DNA of 64,000 bases from Antedon mediterranea. Lineage: Eukaryota > Echinodermata > Crinoidea > Comatulida > Antedonidae. The position numbers and the translations under genes are program-made. This document shows positions 59,201 through 62,199 of the stretch, one piece after another (the stretch's first letter is position 1; every line of letters starts with the position of its first letter). Location: NCBI RefSeq assembly GCF_964355755.1, contig NC_092676.1, positions 4,696,288 to 4,760,287 of the forward strand, in the 5' to 3' direction. Below the pieces are notes generated by a model that was given only the letters and a program-made list of their open reading frames with translations, searched no databases and was not told the origin of the DNA.

Positions 59201-62160
59201 ACTTATTTGAAGTATTAATGCATGATACACTTTGAAAATAATGATCTGGTAGTGCTCCTCAGACTGGACATAGGCCTAGAACATTCTCTTTCCAAACATC
59301 AAACTGACACACATTCCTTGTTTTTAATATTTCGTTTCTCTATTGGAATATAACTAATTTCACTAGTATTGTTTTCAGGAAAATTACCAAGTTGTTATAA
59401 TAATATTTAGAATTCAAAAGCAGTATTCTTTGTGTTTGTTTATTGCTGTTTCCAATTTGGTAGCGTTAATAGTCAACTGTTACAACACAATGGGAAGTTG
59501 TTAACTTTTATTATTTGACCTTTGCCCTCTATTCTAGGGAGAAGATGAACATGATAGTGCACGGTCAAACAACAAGGTAAGATGATTGAATTTTGTTTTA
59601 TTTTTTTGAAAACGAAATTCAATTTTATGGAACTAAAAGTATAACAAGAATTTTTGTTTGCATCTTTTTTTCCCAGCATGTTAAGGCAGATACCATGAAT
59701 AATATCTGAACATAATTATATAAATTATTAAATTATTAAATTACAGAGGGCGCTATGACATAAGCATGAACATAACTACACATTTTTTTAGTTACATTGT
59801 TTAGATTAGTGAAGGCTTTGAAACGCCATTTTTTCAAAATATAAACAAAATTATCGTGAAATATTTCATCAACTTCTTATGAAACAATAAAAACCAGGAT
59901 TTGGTTAATGGTATAAATGAAGAAAATGATAAATCACAAGAAGAAGAAGAATCTGGAACAAAAGAAAATCAAGAGGATCAAATAAAAGAGGAAGACAGTA
60001 ATAAAGAAACCATTGTTGATGAAAAGATCTCAAATGATATTATAAACGATAAAAATACTTTCAATGATGTTAAGGTAGATTTAACAATAAGTTTTTGGTT
60101 GGAATTCTTCTCCTTTTGTATTATTCCATTTTCCTTCAAAGTGTACTTCACTAGTTGTTTCATCAGGGTGATGGCTCATTTTGTCTGTGCATTCCTATTG
60201 TTCTTAAGGTCAAAGTTCATTAACAAATTAGTATTTTGAAACATGGATTCCTTGTTCTCATCTATATAATTTCCTTTATATTGTCTTCATATTTTGTGTA
60301 TCTTATCGTAGCTCATCATATCTTCTTTTTATTCTCCTGTATAGATAGCACATTTTTTCTCAATTACCTTTGTATCTGATTTTTTTTTGTGCCTTGCCCT
60401 CTTATATTTTTCTGTTCACTACTGTGAGTGAAAAAAAAATAACAAGACATTTCTTCATGAAAACTTTACTGTTTCAAGATGTATAATACTGTATAAACAT
60501 AGTTATAAATTCTTATTTTATCAATAAATAAATTAATATTACATAGTTGTAATTAAGTAATATGATTATAAAATATGTTTGAATTAGGAATTTATTAGTG
60601 AAACAAAAGAAGAAGAACAAAATGTCAAAGGCATTGACAGTAAAGAAGAAAACTTGGGAGATCTTATGAAGGACAGTGAATCGGCAGAAGAGGTAGAACA
60701 GACTTGTGGTGCTCCTTCTCTACTGATTAAGTGATCTGCCACGTTTACCATCTGATCACCTCTTTTAAATCATCCTCTTTGTGTTCTTTCCATCTCTCAC
60801 AATACCTTAACATAACACTACAGGAGAAACTATTGGCATGGGGACAATATTTTTAGTCCATTCATTGCCATGGGTTTTCCAGCCAGATCTGTCCATATTT
60901 CTGGTGGTAGAACAAGTCTCCTCCAATATAGACTGTAGGATTCATTGTACATTAATTGCACATGTGCACTTGGATTGAAAATCGCCATCTACAATGGCTG
61001 CCAATAATGTGATCTAGAAGAGAAACATGTTAATCTACCAAGCACACTGCTGTACGAAATAGCACTAATTCAATGTAGCATGTCAAAACCTAGTCTAGGT
61101 CACTAGACCGAAAAAAGTATAAAAGAAAGTCTAGTCAAAAACACATGGTTTGAAACATGACAACACTGATTCTAAACCACCATGTAGAAATAATGTATCC
61201 ACCATTATTATAATATTCACTTTTTTTTAAAAAACCATATTTAATGAGGGTGATCCATCCAGCTATTGCTGATCATTAGGGACCCTCAGAGGATCACAAG
61301 ACAAACATATACACAAGATGCTCTACATAAACAAAGTCTTATTACATGTCTTTGGGAGTGGAGTAATTTGGTCCTTAGAAAAAATCCTGACATGTGACGG
61401 GACTTGAACCCAGGACCCTTGGAGTGGTAGCCAAACATCATAACCACCAAGCCACAACTCCACTCCACTAATCCACCACTAATGTGGAAATTCACTGATA
61501 CACCAATGACTGTTTACAAACAAATTCAAATATGCACCCATTATCCACTTAAGTTCCTAAAGTCTCACCATGTCACTAATTATATAAGTTTGATGTTAAA
61601 TTCTTTCTGTGTTTTGTTTTTTTTCTGTAACATTCACAAATTACTTCACTGGTGCAATTACTAATCTTACTGTCTGTACCATGTTTTATAGAACGTCATT
61701 TGTAGTCTTGTAGTCTTTATTTTATGACTTAAATTTGGTATGCTGATGAAATGCGCTCAATTAATGTTATCTTCATAGTCATATTTTACTGACGGATGCG
61801 TGATTGGTGATTGATTGATCTTTCTATATGTAGTACAATTATGTGTGATGTTCTCACTATGATCAATTAAATGGATACTACAATCAATCAATGTTATATT
61901 GACATGTTTATTCCATACATCTAATAAAATCAGTAAAATATTTCTACTAAAAACAATATCAGGAAAATATAAATGAAGATAAGACGTTACCAACAGAAGA
62001 AACAAAATTGAAATCACAAGAGGAGGATGCAGAAAAGGAAAATAAAACAAATAAAGATACAGTTCTTGAAGTGCGTTCAAAAGATCCTGACAGTCAAGCA
62101 AATGAGAAAAAACCTGCTGATGAAACTGTCATTGAAGAACTAAATGTAGAAGAAAAAGAG
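20399..62160 (+). CDS. RPGR: RPGR orthologue, 16 exons visible, 3' end beyond window
   Basis: Ciliary transition-zone RCC1-propeller protein. Exons: 20399-20426, 22228-22353, 53830-53922, 54046-54267, 54803-54952, 55275-55433, 55726-55884, 56276-56400, 57491-57727, 58114-58264, 58432-58496, 59098-59178, 59538-59576, 59898-60074, 60588-60692, 61963-62160 (2115 nt, 705 codons, all phases consistent). It starts MSSEDEEIP then [16 protein letters not shown]1 blades show [60 protein letters not shown] and [12 protein letters not shown], with SCG..HT strands, closing [12 protein letters not shown]. After the propeller come RTLPPL and a Glu/Lys-rich tail (from ~59898), comparable to the acidic region of vertebrate RPGR. 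Exon lengths 28, 126, 93, 222 (human 4+5), 150, 159 and 125 match those I recall for human RPGR. The last visible donor is GAG|gtagat. Intron 2 (31.5 kb) hosts seven other genes. Confidence 0.93.
20870..21400. repeat. Degenerate interspersed motif CCCGATCGTCTTA
   Basis: Variants of (g/c)cc(c/t)gat(c/a)gtctta recur about ten times over 500 bp (for example 20874, 20896, 20934, 20967, 20984, 21250, 21340, 21371), each followed by AT-rich spacer of variable length. It looks like the decayed remains of a short tandem repeat. It makes an artefactual 72-codon frame with repeated DRL. Confidence 0.55.
21480..22227. other. RPGR intron 1, 3' part
   Basis: No gene recognised. 21660-21960 is more GC-rich than its surroundings (ttttcgcggcgcggctttag, tgattggttgacgcg) and may be an old transposon fragment that I cannot name. 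The acceptor of exon 2 follows a T-run at 22206-22221. Confidence 0.4.
22470..22962. mobile_element. TIR element split by a SINE insertion
   Basis: The left part (acagtagaagaaccctttat, ttaagggaccacctttgaaa, cctctgaatagaggttggcc) and right part (gtcccaaaggaggagttcca, ctgt) are the two halves of the element found uninterrupted at 26972-27123. The middle, ~22620-22926, is a tRNA-derived SINE. Confidence 0.7.
22620..22926 (-). mobile_element. tRNA-derived SINE
   Basis: On the minus strand the head reads gggcgtgtggcgcagtgtgt, with an A-box-like tggcgcagtg and a perfect B box GGTTCGAATCC (plus-strand 22865-22875). The tail ends in agcgctatataaaaaacg. It is not a functional tRNA because the cloverleaf is not closed. 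Confidence 0.8.
22993..23276. mobile_element. MITE with ~30-bp imperfect TIRs
   Basis: aagcctggtttccataaaat followed by cgctacac at the left pairs with gtgtagcgtttttatagaaaccaggctt at the right. TTAA-like AT-rich flanks are present (aataaagcc/ggcttaaat). The ~280-bp core has no coding capacity and contains a further inverted pair (cgtagcgattctatggaaacg). Confidence 0.8.
23277..23846. other. 3' flank of acyltransferase gene A
   Basis: AT-rich, with no gene seen. Minus-strand AATAAA-type signals (plus-strand tttatt) occur near 23547 and could serve gene A. Confidence 0.35.
23847..26174 (-). CDS. NRF-6-like membrane acyltransferase A (single exon)
   Basis: A 775-residue protein of the nose-resistant-to-fluoxetine (NRF-6/NDG-4) family: secreted-side NRF domain plus acyltransferase-3 domain. 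Biochemical substrate is unknown for most members; the worm proteins act in lipid/yolk and drug transport. Residues 1-20 form a signal peptide ([20 protein letters not shown]); the frame is open 36 codons further upstream but this ATG gives the signal peptide. Residues 80-130 are Thr-rich with N-glycosylation sequons. The NRF domain (~134-250) has Cys at 134, 181, 200, 217, 222 and 247. A first membrane span lies at ~257-277, then the acyltransferase with [12 protein letters not shown] (catalytic-type His 380), SFFFLSGLL and HRYLRLTP, and multiple further spans. Paralogues here have W where this copy has C in RVISLWW. It ends LLLNRDKSV. Nested antisense in RPGR intron 2. Confidence 0.92.
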   Translation of the reverse strand: MGSTRMLLVILMLAVGCQGQQHIIKNEADTMKFIAKQRYVNSYQAKAEELQAAVDELILTPLMYSEVLEPEIDAVKMTALTKTPEPTSTTTNLPTTEVANVTEYSTFVTIVTNYTTMNVTEIPTTMTPKHLSKCQKDLGTFQLDLLKEEHYALMMIDSYGKLPPGLLQGDIQFWFGLYDECLNQSRKIDDGQDNFKAEYCIAGLYSGKTKLPSIGICVPDSCSNSDLMEILGPKKPKSLLFVSYVICNKVPEYSTAAIICLIFLSFFGLMIISGTIYDIWKRQQESRHDGFERLAEDHTDEHSVNVTPTTNGTKPNTDTSHEHESVKITARSVGLFGNILLCFSLLINGSKILKTKQGEQSLGALNGIRVISLCWVMLGHTYAFTLTLFRNSTQIINVLSRFTFQAVGNATFSVDSFFFLSGLLVTYLTLKYLQKHDGKLNWLMFYVHRYLRLTPVYMMVIFIYTTLTPHFANGPLYQYVFDPNPPPGVESQATYCQKYWWTNLLYINNLYPSSIAEECLGWGWYLANDMQFYIISPFVIYLLYHYFFVGVALWSALLIACFGSLIGMSIKYDVTTSAFAQQTDQQALGGGKIYVQPWTRISTYLVGMAVGYILYKYKDRVRMPRYVAIMGWMAATGIALAVVYGLYGNFHGNPLNEAATVIYTTLSRFSWAVALGWVAFACVTGYGGPVNSLLSWSFWIPLSRINYCAYLLHPIIMYVFYYSLPNMIYFTDLLLVYFFIGNIVLSYAAAFILSVSIEAPFMALEKLLLNRDKSV
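26312..26370 (-). promoter_or_regulatory. Paired CCAAT boxes upstream of gene A
   Basis: accaatcaggacattgattg (CCAAT at 26322-26326) and tttagccaatcagaaggc (CCAAT at 26356-26360) lie ~150-185 bp upstream of the ATG. The pair is conserved in position and sequence upstream of genes B and C, and singly for D and E. A TATA-like ctatatac lies at 26200-26207. Confidence 0.6.
26780..27310. other. Spacer between genes B and A with homopolymer runs and a MITE
   Basis: Contains a run of ~17 G (26803-26818), a MITE at 26972-27123 and a C-rich run at 27280-27296. No gene is seen. Confidence 0.6.
26972..27123. mobile_element. Uninterrupted copy of the TIR element seen split at 22470-22962
   Basis: It runs acagtagaaccaatattaag ... 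cctgaatagaggttggtcct ... cccaaaggagtggttctatt. The ends acagtagaacc and ggttctattgt are inverted repeats. Confidence 0.7.
27515..28010. repeat. AT-rich degenerate short tandem repeat
   Basis: After a poly-A run (27529-27552), units of the form ttagattaaaataacttgaa recur about 18 times with variable spacing, including two near-identical ~50-bp copies containing catctagattaatataccgg (27829-27905). Confidence 0.8.
28396..30711 (-). pseudogene. NRF-6-like acyltransferase B, interrupted by one in-frame stop
   Basis: A 771-codon frame closely related to A and C, starting [19 protein letters not shown] (signal peptide), with the NRF domain cysteines, Thr-rich region and acyltransferase motifs [12 protein letters not shown] and [12 protein letters not shown] at 29029-29031 (codon 561, after SCFGS) replaces the Leu codon TTA/TTG of the paralogues; the same frame then continues intact through [12 protein letters not shown] to LLLNHDKSV and the normal stop. 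There is no frameshift or other lesion. It could be a very young pseudogene, a polymorphic null allele, a sequencing error, or a truncated protein lacking the last ~210 residues and several membrane spans. Confidence 0.88.
30850..30906 (-). promoter_or_regulatory. Paired CCAAT boxes upstream of gene B
   Basis: ttttaaccaattaggacatt and actttagccaatcagaaggc match the gene A pair almost base for base, ~146-184 bp upstream of the ATG. The promoter is preserved despite the broken reading frame. Confidence 0.6.
31500..31562. repeat. GATATA/TA microsatellite
   Basis: tagatatagatatagatata grades into (TA)n. Confidence 0.85.
31778..32596. mobile_element. TIR element 2, interrupted by the MITE at 32046-32536
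   Basis: Ends gatgtattgtcctccc and ggggacaatacatc are inverted repeats. Internal text (ttatgtgac ... attaaaatggcatgttcaac) continues on either side of the inserted MITE. A second copy at 53190-53445 lacks that insertion. Confidence 0.75.
32046..32536. mobile_element. ~490-bp MITE nested in TIR element 2
   Basis: Left end agttttcgcaaccttacgat, right end tcgtgagattgcgaaaactc, with long inner inverted matches (cgaaaacggatacgtcac; gacgttttcg). The same element in the opposite orientation is at 56693-57206. The core contains aggcctaggcaaccaagcaa and ccctcaatatttcgttgcca. Confidence 0.85.
32810..32949. mobile_element. MITE with TIR AAGCTCTGTCTACAC
   Basis: aagctctgtctacaccatca and tgatagtgtagacagagctt are inverted ends around a 140-bp core with cacatcac/gtgatgtg. 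Another copy is at 63816-63935, and a decayed piece at 33090-33215. Confidence 0.85.
33090..33215. mobile_element. Decayed copy of the AAGCTCTGTCTACAC MITE
   Basis: aaagctctgactaaccat, actagtttgacaaaagtgtg and two copies of atggtagtgatatg survive; the right end is degraded. Confidence 0.55.
33265..35562 (-). CDS. NRF-6-like membrane acyltransferase C (single exon)
   Basis: An intact 765-residue member. Signal peptide [20 protein letters not shown], helical segment with [17 protein letters not shown], Thr-rich region with NVT/NYT sequons (slightly shorter than in A: the segment after SEVLE is deleted), then the NRF domain with [25 protein letters not shown] and [14 protein letters not shown] membrane span, a short cytosolic linker and the acyltransferase-3 domain ([39 protein letters not shown]) follow. 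It ends LLLNRDKSV. It is the closest sister of B at the 5' end. No introns, and an open frame throughout suggests a functional gene. Confidence 0.92.
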   Translation of the reverse strand: MNSKNTRMLLVILMLAVGCQGQQHIIKNEADAMKFIAKQRYVNSYQAKAEELQAAVDELILEPLMYSEVLELTALTKTPEPTSTTTNLPTTEVANVTDFSTLVTIVTNYTTRNVTEIPTTMTTKHLSKCRKDLRTFQLDLLKEEHYALMMIDSYGKLPPGLLQGDIQYWFGLYDECLNQSRKIDNEQDNFKAEYCIAGLYSGTTKLPSIGICVPDSCSDSDLMEILGSKKPNSTLFVSYVNCNQVPEYSAAAIICLIFLSFFGLMIISGTIYDIWQRRQDSHQNGFERLAEDHTHSVNATSTTNGTTPYTDTSHASVKIRTSLGLFGDILLCFSLLINGGKILKTKQGEQSLGALNGIRVISLWWVMLGHTYVFALTLFSNSTKIIEVLSRFTFQAVGNATFSVDSFFFLSGLLVTYLTLKYLQKHDGKLNWLMFYVHRYLRLTPVYMMVIFIFTTLTPYFANGPLYQSVFDPNPPPGVESQATYCQKYWWTNLLYINNLYPSGLGEECLAWSWYLANDMQFYIISPFVIYLLYHYFFVGVVFWSALLIACFGSSIGISIKLDIYTGLIPQTPDQKTLGSDELYVRPWTRISTYLVGMALGYILYKYKGRVRMPRYVAIMGWMAATGIALAVVYGLYGNFHGDPLNKAASVVYATFSRFSWAVALAWVAFACVTGYGGPVNSLLSWSFWIPLSRINYCAYLLHPIIMFVFYYSLPNMIYFTDLLLVYFFIGNIVLSYAAAFILSVSIEAPFMALEKLLLNRDKSV
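35705..35757 (-). promoter_or_regulatory. Paired CCAAT boxes upstream of gene C
   Basis: ttaaccaatcaggacattga (CCAAT at 35711) and ttatccaatcagaagac (CCAAT at 35745), in the same arrangement as genes A and B. Confidence 0.6.
35760..37700. other. Spacer between genes D and C
   Basis: AT-rich. It contains the dispersed GCGCGAC-family fragment at 36711-36806 and a more GC-balanced patch at 37160-37350 (ctacaaccaaggatgccgag) that might be an old coding or transposon remnant; I cannot identify it. Confidence 0.4.
36711..36806. mobile_element. Dispersed GCGCGAC-family copy
   Basis: catggctgcagtcgtgtgct ... gaccgacatagtgagctgta ... gttgcacgcgac: the same element as at 16155-16265, in the same orientation. 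Confidence 0.75.
37715..37880 (+). mobile_element. Decayed LINE reverse-transcriptase 3' fragment
   Basis: Conceptual peptides [13 protein letters not shown] and, after a frame change, RKRGKPKMR correspond to the WxWAGHxAR ... GKRxRGRP ... W motif found near the C-terminus of RTE/CR1-type LINE proteins. Frame shifts and a stop show it is dead. Confidence 0.65.
37933..40230 (-). CDS. NRF-6-like membrane acyltransferase D (single exon)
   Basis: A protein of 765 residues if started at [20 protein letters not shown], which gives a good signal peptide; an in-frame ATG ten codons upstream (to 40260) is possible. With gene E it shares the N-terminal [10 protein letters not shown], unlike the GQQHIIKNE of A-C. 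The NRF domain has [14 protein letters not shown] and a small insertion in [16 protein letters not shown]. The acyltransferase has [29 protein letters not shown] and HRYLRLTP, and a distinctive [15 protein letters not shown] loop shared with E. It ends LLLNRDRSV. Frame intact. Confidence 0.92.
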   Translation of the reverse strand: MGKLSRRIPFILILAISYICRGQPQLVLNEQDAMKFIAKQRYINSYQAKAEELQAAVDELILEPLTYSEVLEPENDAVKMTTPTKTPEQTSTVMDAETKTPTKAANVTTTEIPTTMTPKHSSKCRKDLGTFQLDLLKEEHYALMMIDSYGKLPAGLIQGDVQYWFGLYDECLNQSRKIDDGKDNFKAEYCLVGLSGQKIKMLPSIGICVPDSCSNSDLMEILGPKKPNSRLFVSYVKCNKVPEYSAAAIICLIFLSFFGLMIISGTIYDIWKRRLESGQDGFERLAEDHTDKHSINATPTTNGTTPNTDTSHGHESGKIRMSLGLFGDILLCFSLLINGSKILKIKQGEQSLGALNGIRVISLWWVMLGHTYIFSLTLVSNLTKILEVVGRFSFQAVGNATFSVDSFFFLSGLLITYLTLKYLQNHGGKLNWVMFYVHRYLRLTPVYMMVIFIFTTLAPHFANGPLYQSVFDPNAAPGEESQVSYCQKYWWTNLLYINNLYPSNNLEECVDWSWYLANDMQFYIISPFVIYLLYHYFFVGVAFWSALLVACFGSLIGLSIKYDIYTGIISLNPERKTFGTPEIYVRPWTRISTYLVGMAIGYILYKYKGRVRMPRYVVIMGWMAATGIALAVVYGLYGNFHGDQLNKAASVVYITLSRFSWAVALSWVAFACVTGYGGPVNSLLSWSFWIPLSRINYCAYLLHPIIMFVFYYSLPNMIYFTDLLLVYFFIGNIVLSYAAAFILCVSIEAPFMALEKLLLNRDRSV
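40410..40440 (-). promoter_or_regulatory. CCAAT box upstream of gene D
   Basis: taccaaccaatcaggattg (CCAAT at 40420-40424), ~190 bp upstream of the preferred ATG; it resembles the distal-strand box of A-C. Confidence 0.5.
41085..41185. mobile_element. Dispersed GCGCGAC-family copy ending in a TA tract
   Basis: gcgactctacagcatactat ... ttgagcacgcgactgcagcc, then atgtata running into the microsatellite, as in the left-arm copy where the same word precedes aggcctat. Confidence 0.75.
41182..41243. repeat. (TA)n microsatellite, ~30 units
   Basis: An almost perfect alternating TA run; likely length-polymorphic and cruciform-prone. Confidence 0.95.
41409..41632. mobile_element. MITE with TIR around GTGGTTCCCA
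   Basis: agtgtggttcccaataacaa and cgcaacgcagcgacg at the left pair with cgttgcgtcgctagtgggaa and ccacgctt at the right. An internal gtgggaacc repeat is present. No protein. Confidence 0.8.
42000..44360 (-). CDS. NRF-6-like membrane acyltransferase E (single exon)
   Basis: A protein of 786 residues from [20 protein letters not shown]; an in-frame ATG eight codons upstream extends to 44384. Signal peptide, then the [12 protein letters not shown] segment shared with D, the longest Thr/Ser-rich stalk of the cluster ([25 protein letters not shown]), and an NRF domain with [18 protein letters not shown] and [13 protein letters not shown]. The linker after the first membrane span differs from its paralogues ([15 protein letters not shown]). 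Acyltransferase motifs are [16 protein letters not shown] and [18 protein letters not shown] replaces FYVHRY. It ends LLLNRDKSV. Intact. Confidence 0.92.
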   Translation of the reverse strand: MDSLLPRMIQFILILAISSLCRGQPQLVLNEEDAMKFIAKQRYVNSYQAKAEELQAAVDKLILEPLMYSEVLEPEIDDFQTMASTKTQELTTTDMDTITATKNSSNMPTTAAVTYVTVYSTTMSIVTNSTKKNVTEIPTTMTTKHSTKCRRDLGTFQIDLLKEEHYALMMIDSYGKLPPGLLQGDFTYWFGLYDECLNQSRKIDDEKDNFKAEYCIAGLYGGKTKLPSIGICVPDSCSNSDLMEILGPKKPNSRLFVSYVKCNKVPEYSAAAIICLIFLSFFGLMIISGTIYDVLKRWRENGQDGFERLAEDHTGENSINGAPASSKEMSSHSHQTVKITKTSVGLFGNILLCFSLLINGSKILQTKQGEQSLGALNGIRVISLWWVMLGHTYIFALTLFSNLTKILEVLSRFTFQAVGNATFSVDSFFFLSGLLVTYLTLKYLQKHNGKLNWLMFFVHRYLRLTPVYAMVIFIFTTLAPHFANGPLYQSVFDPNAAPGEESQVSYCQKYWWTNLLYINNLYPSNLIEECVDWSWYLANDMQFYIISPFVIYLLYHYFFVGVAFWSALLITCFGSLIGISIKLDIYTGLIPQTPDQKTLGTQEIYVRPWTRISTYLVGMAIGYILYKYKNRVRMPQYVVIMGWMAATGIALAVVYGLYGNFHGDPLNEAASVAYITLSRFSWAVALAWVAFACVTGYGGPVNSLLSWSFWIPLSRINYCAYLLHPIIMFVFYYSLPNMIYFTDLLLVYFFIGNIVLSYAAAFILSVSIEAPFMALEKLLLNRDKSV
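44545..44575 (-). promoter_or_regulatory. CCAAT box upstream of gene E
   Basis: ataaccaaccaatcagaagc (CCAAT at 44558-44562), ~200 bp upstream of the preferred ATG. Confidence 0.5.
44576..45247. other. Spacer, mostly featureless
   Basis: AT-rich. caattcaattaaattcaatt at 44682-44701 is the inverse of the TTGAA-type LINE tail seen near 56555 and may be a minus-strand retroelement tail. Nothing else recognised. Confidence 0.4.
45248..45313 (-). pseudogene. Relic of the 3' end of another NRF-6-like gene
   Basis: The minus strand can be read [10 protein letters not shown] then SIENEQE, matching the [12 protein letters not shown] and RDKSV C-terminus of the cluster. At DNA level, attaaacactcttgctcatt and atgaatggtgcttctatt align with the stop region of gene F. 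Only ~65 bp survive, 330 bp downstream of gene F, so an eighth copy once stood here. Confidence 0.7.
45416..45600. mobile_element. MITE with TIR AAGGCCAATTTACGCAGATG
   Basis: aaaggccaatttacgcagat and catctgtgtaaattgacctt are inverted ends of a ~185-bp element between the gene relic and gene F. Confidence 0.8.
45640..47832 (-). CDS. NRF-6-like membrane acyltransferase F, divergent (single exon)
   Basis: A 730-residue, more distant member. Signal peptide [20 protein letters not shown]. The N-terminal stretch lacks the [14 protein letters not shown] helix and long Thr-rich stalk of A-E. The NRF domain is recognisable ([41 protein letters not shown]) and the cytosolic linker is short and Lys-rich ([17 protein letters not shown]). 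Acyltransferase motifs are [27 protein letters not shown] and [11 protein letters not shown]. It ends LLLKREKSV. Strong identity to A-E over the membrane domain but not the ectodomain suggests either different selection or gene conversion of the 3' half. Intact. Confidence 0.92.
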   Translation of the reverse strand: MMKTHDIVIFLIVASFCCDAQFHAVNNEQRIGELKTPDKYMPNLKRAQDIMSPLVYDNLLKPMLKSADQQRGYELDIQQEEEFAIKEIVFVGDIQDNATSVMNTVFTTERSTTSASPSQCVVDFGHFQTDLQTGKLYALKMVDSYGKLPPGLFQGAVTWPGLYDECQAQSRSWDVNGSGFNGRHCIATLTNSTPNVIFQTLNVGICVPDSCNKNQVTNLLSGLPRHNVANMVCSKDYDYSASAIACLTLLSTICIIVICATLYDIVLEQKKKQVAAKDNEDGKKEPENNSFFSQLLLCFSLLVNGRHILKTKQGEQSLGALNGIRVISLWWVILGHSYANPIYVVTNILTPFDAITRFTFQAIVNATFSVDSFFFLSGLLVTYLTLKYLQKNDGKLNWLMFYVHRYLRLTPIYMLVIFMFTTLTPYFGTGAFYTFAFDPEPVGVESQVSLCQKYWWTNLLYINNLYPTSLQTNCLGWGWYLANDMQFYIISPFVVYLLYHYFYAGVVMWMSLLIACFGSLIGVSIKYNVTTKFIPDDLQQKNFTADELYARPWARISPFLVGMAIGYILYKYKDRVRMNLFSVIMGWILASAIGVSVVYGLYGNYHDKPLGEAESVLYITLSRFAWAVALGWVAFACVTGYGGPVNSLLSWSFWIPLSRMNYGAYLLHPIIMMVFYYTQPDFIYYTGSLMVYFYVANVVLAYAAAFVLSITVEAPFMGLEKLLLKREKSV
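48292..48928. mobile_element. ~635-bp TIR element with CpG-rich core
   Basis: tttaaagccccattccctac at the left pairs with gcagggaaggggtctttaa at the right. The core has many CpGs (attgcgcgcggattg, cgatcgatcgtgag, gaggtcgatcgccgcgag), unlike the surrounding AT-rich intron. Confidence 0.7.
48932..49052. mobile_element. Short hairpin MITE, relative of 7245-7335
   Basis: gactaatcacaagtgact and attgcttgtgattggtcaa are inverted, flanked by ttcccactaggacagtatgc on the left. Confidence 0.65.
49593..51869 (+). CDS. NRF-6-like membrane acyltransferase G, plus strand (single exon)
   Basis: The only cluster member on the same strand as its host RPGR. 758 residues: signal peptide [20 protein letters not shown], Thr-rich stalk ([18 protein letters not shown]), NRF domain with [29 protein letters not shown] and [13 protein letters not shown], a membrane span ([20 protein letters not shown]), linker, then the acyltransferase with [29 protein letters not shown] and [11 protein letters not shown]. 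It ends LTLKRDKSV. It is diverged from A-F throughout. AATAAA lies at 51976-51981, ~107 bp after the stop, a plausible poly(A) signal. Being sense-oriented within the RPGR intron, its poly(A) signal could in principle truncate RPGR pre-mRNA. Confidence 0.92.
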   Translation: MVSTSKYCILNLLALISYCCAQFQNIGNQADAVNFIANQKSVNPNYQVSTKELQDVLQNVIVEPLLYPVDNHWVSEARGFDTHDETVFGMTGEDAGTNVTTEPMMVTNSTLEPTTLIVTEVVLEPTLCISDLATFAADILKKEKYAEMMVDSYGKPPPGILQGNILWLGLYDQCLSQSRTSNDNYDSFNGQYCLALVTNNTQLLFYVGICVPNSCNNRELTDLLNINSNSSIKVSVFCHKQFEYSTSAIACLALLVFLCAFALVGTIIEVFKNYKGSSANQNGFKKLLPDETFENTEHTQSASVNELIITVEENNSPGCLVKFLLCFSLLTNGRKILNTKQGEGSISCLNGIRVISLTWVILGHSYVFPFQLISNPVEIPNLLGRFTFQAVGNATFSVDSFFFLSGLLVTYLTLKYLQKNEGKINWVMFYVHRYLRLTPVYMIVIFVFATLTPHFASGPFYSMIFDPNPDPGVENQMTYCQDYWWTNLLYINNFYPTSINKECLLWGWYLANDMQFFIVSPFIIYLLYHYFYAGFTLWCVILLTCFSSLIGESIIRDISVNFSLDPNEVNFVSDLIYIRPWSRISTYLVGMALGYVLYKYRGRVRMSHYMVVLGWLAATGIALSVVYGLYGSYHGRPLSASATVVYITLCRFSWAVALAWVVFACDAGYGGPVNSLLSWSFWIPLSRINYCAYLVHPIIMFVFYYSLPNSIYFTDFLFVYFYLGHLMFSYAVAFLLSVCAEAPFMALEKLTLKRDKSV
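52249..52436. mobile_element. MITE with TIR containing TTCCGGCACGGTT
   Basis: aagggcctttcacaccagtt and ccggcacggttctgg pair with ccgcaaccgtgccggaacaa and gtgagaaagacactt. Inner words cgaacgccaacgttttgttt and aaacaaaactttgacgttcg are also inverted, so nearly the whole 188 bp is a hairpin. Confidence 0.85.
52440..53185. other. RPGR intron 2, 3' part, no feature
   Basis: No gene, motif or repeat recognised. A 63-codon open frame at 52775-52966 looks like chance. Confidence 0.4.
53190..53445. mobile_element. TIR element 2 copy with empty MITE site
   Basis: Shares tttgactattttt, aatcaggtaaata, attatgtgacattaaaat, gcattttcaac and gggggacaatatatc with 31930-32596 but contains no MITE between gtgac and attaaaat (53320-53332). 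Confidence 0.7.
54285..54620. repeat. ~65-bp diverged tandem repeat in RPGR intron
   Basis: aaaatccacctgtacacaat, tgcaaatgaggtacactgcc and tttagtacagtgcagtaaat recur about five times immediately after an RPGR exon. Confidence 0.85.
56470..56575 (+). mobile_element. LINE 3' tail with TTGAA repeats
   Basis: The sequence aataaagttgaattgaattgaattg is the typical AATAAA plus short-repeat tail of CR1/L2-like LINEs. Only the tail is present. Confidence 0.55.
56693..57206. mobile_element. ~510-bp MITE, opposite-orientation copy of 32046-32536
   Basis: tagggagttttcgcaacctt and aagcttgcgaaatctctcta are the ends. The core runs as the reverse complement of the copy in intron 2 (for example cctggcattttagtaaatta, tcgtcaacacgaatacgctt). 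Confidence 0.85.
57800..58020 (+). mobile_element. 5'-truncated CR1/L2-like LINE 3' end
   Basis: The plus frame reads [18 protein letters not shown] then [11 protein letters not shown] and a stop, the usual C-terminal end (W/LNxLPxxIR ... FKxxLKTxLF) of CR1/L2-type ORF2. It is followed by agcgctttataaatgttcaa and an attatt tail. Confidence 0.75.
61255..61470 (-). mobile_element. tRNA-derived SINE
   Basis: On the minus strand, gttgtggcttggtggttatg (A box) and GGGTTCAAGTCCC (B box, plus 61400-61412) are followed by a tRNA-unrelated body. It differs in body from the SINE at 22620-22926. Confidence 0.75.
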
Positions 62161-62199
62161 GTAGATTTAACCTACAGCTGAACAAGCTTCACAATCTGT

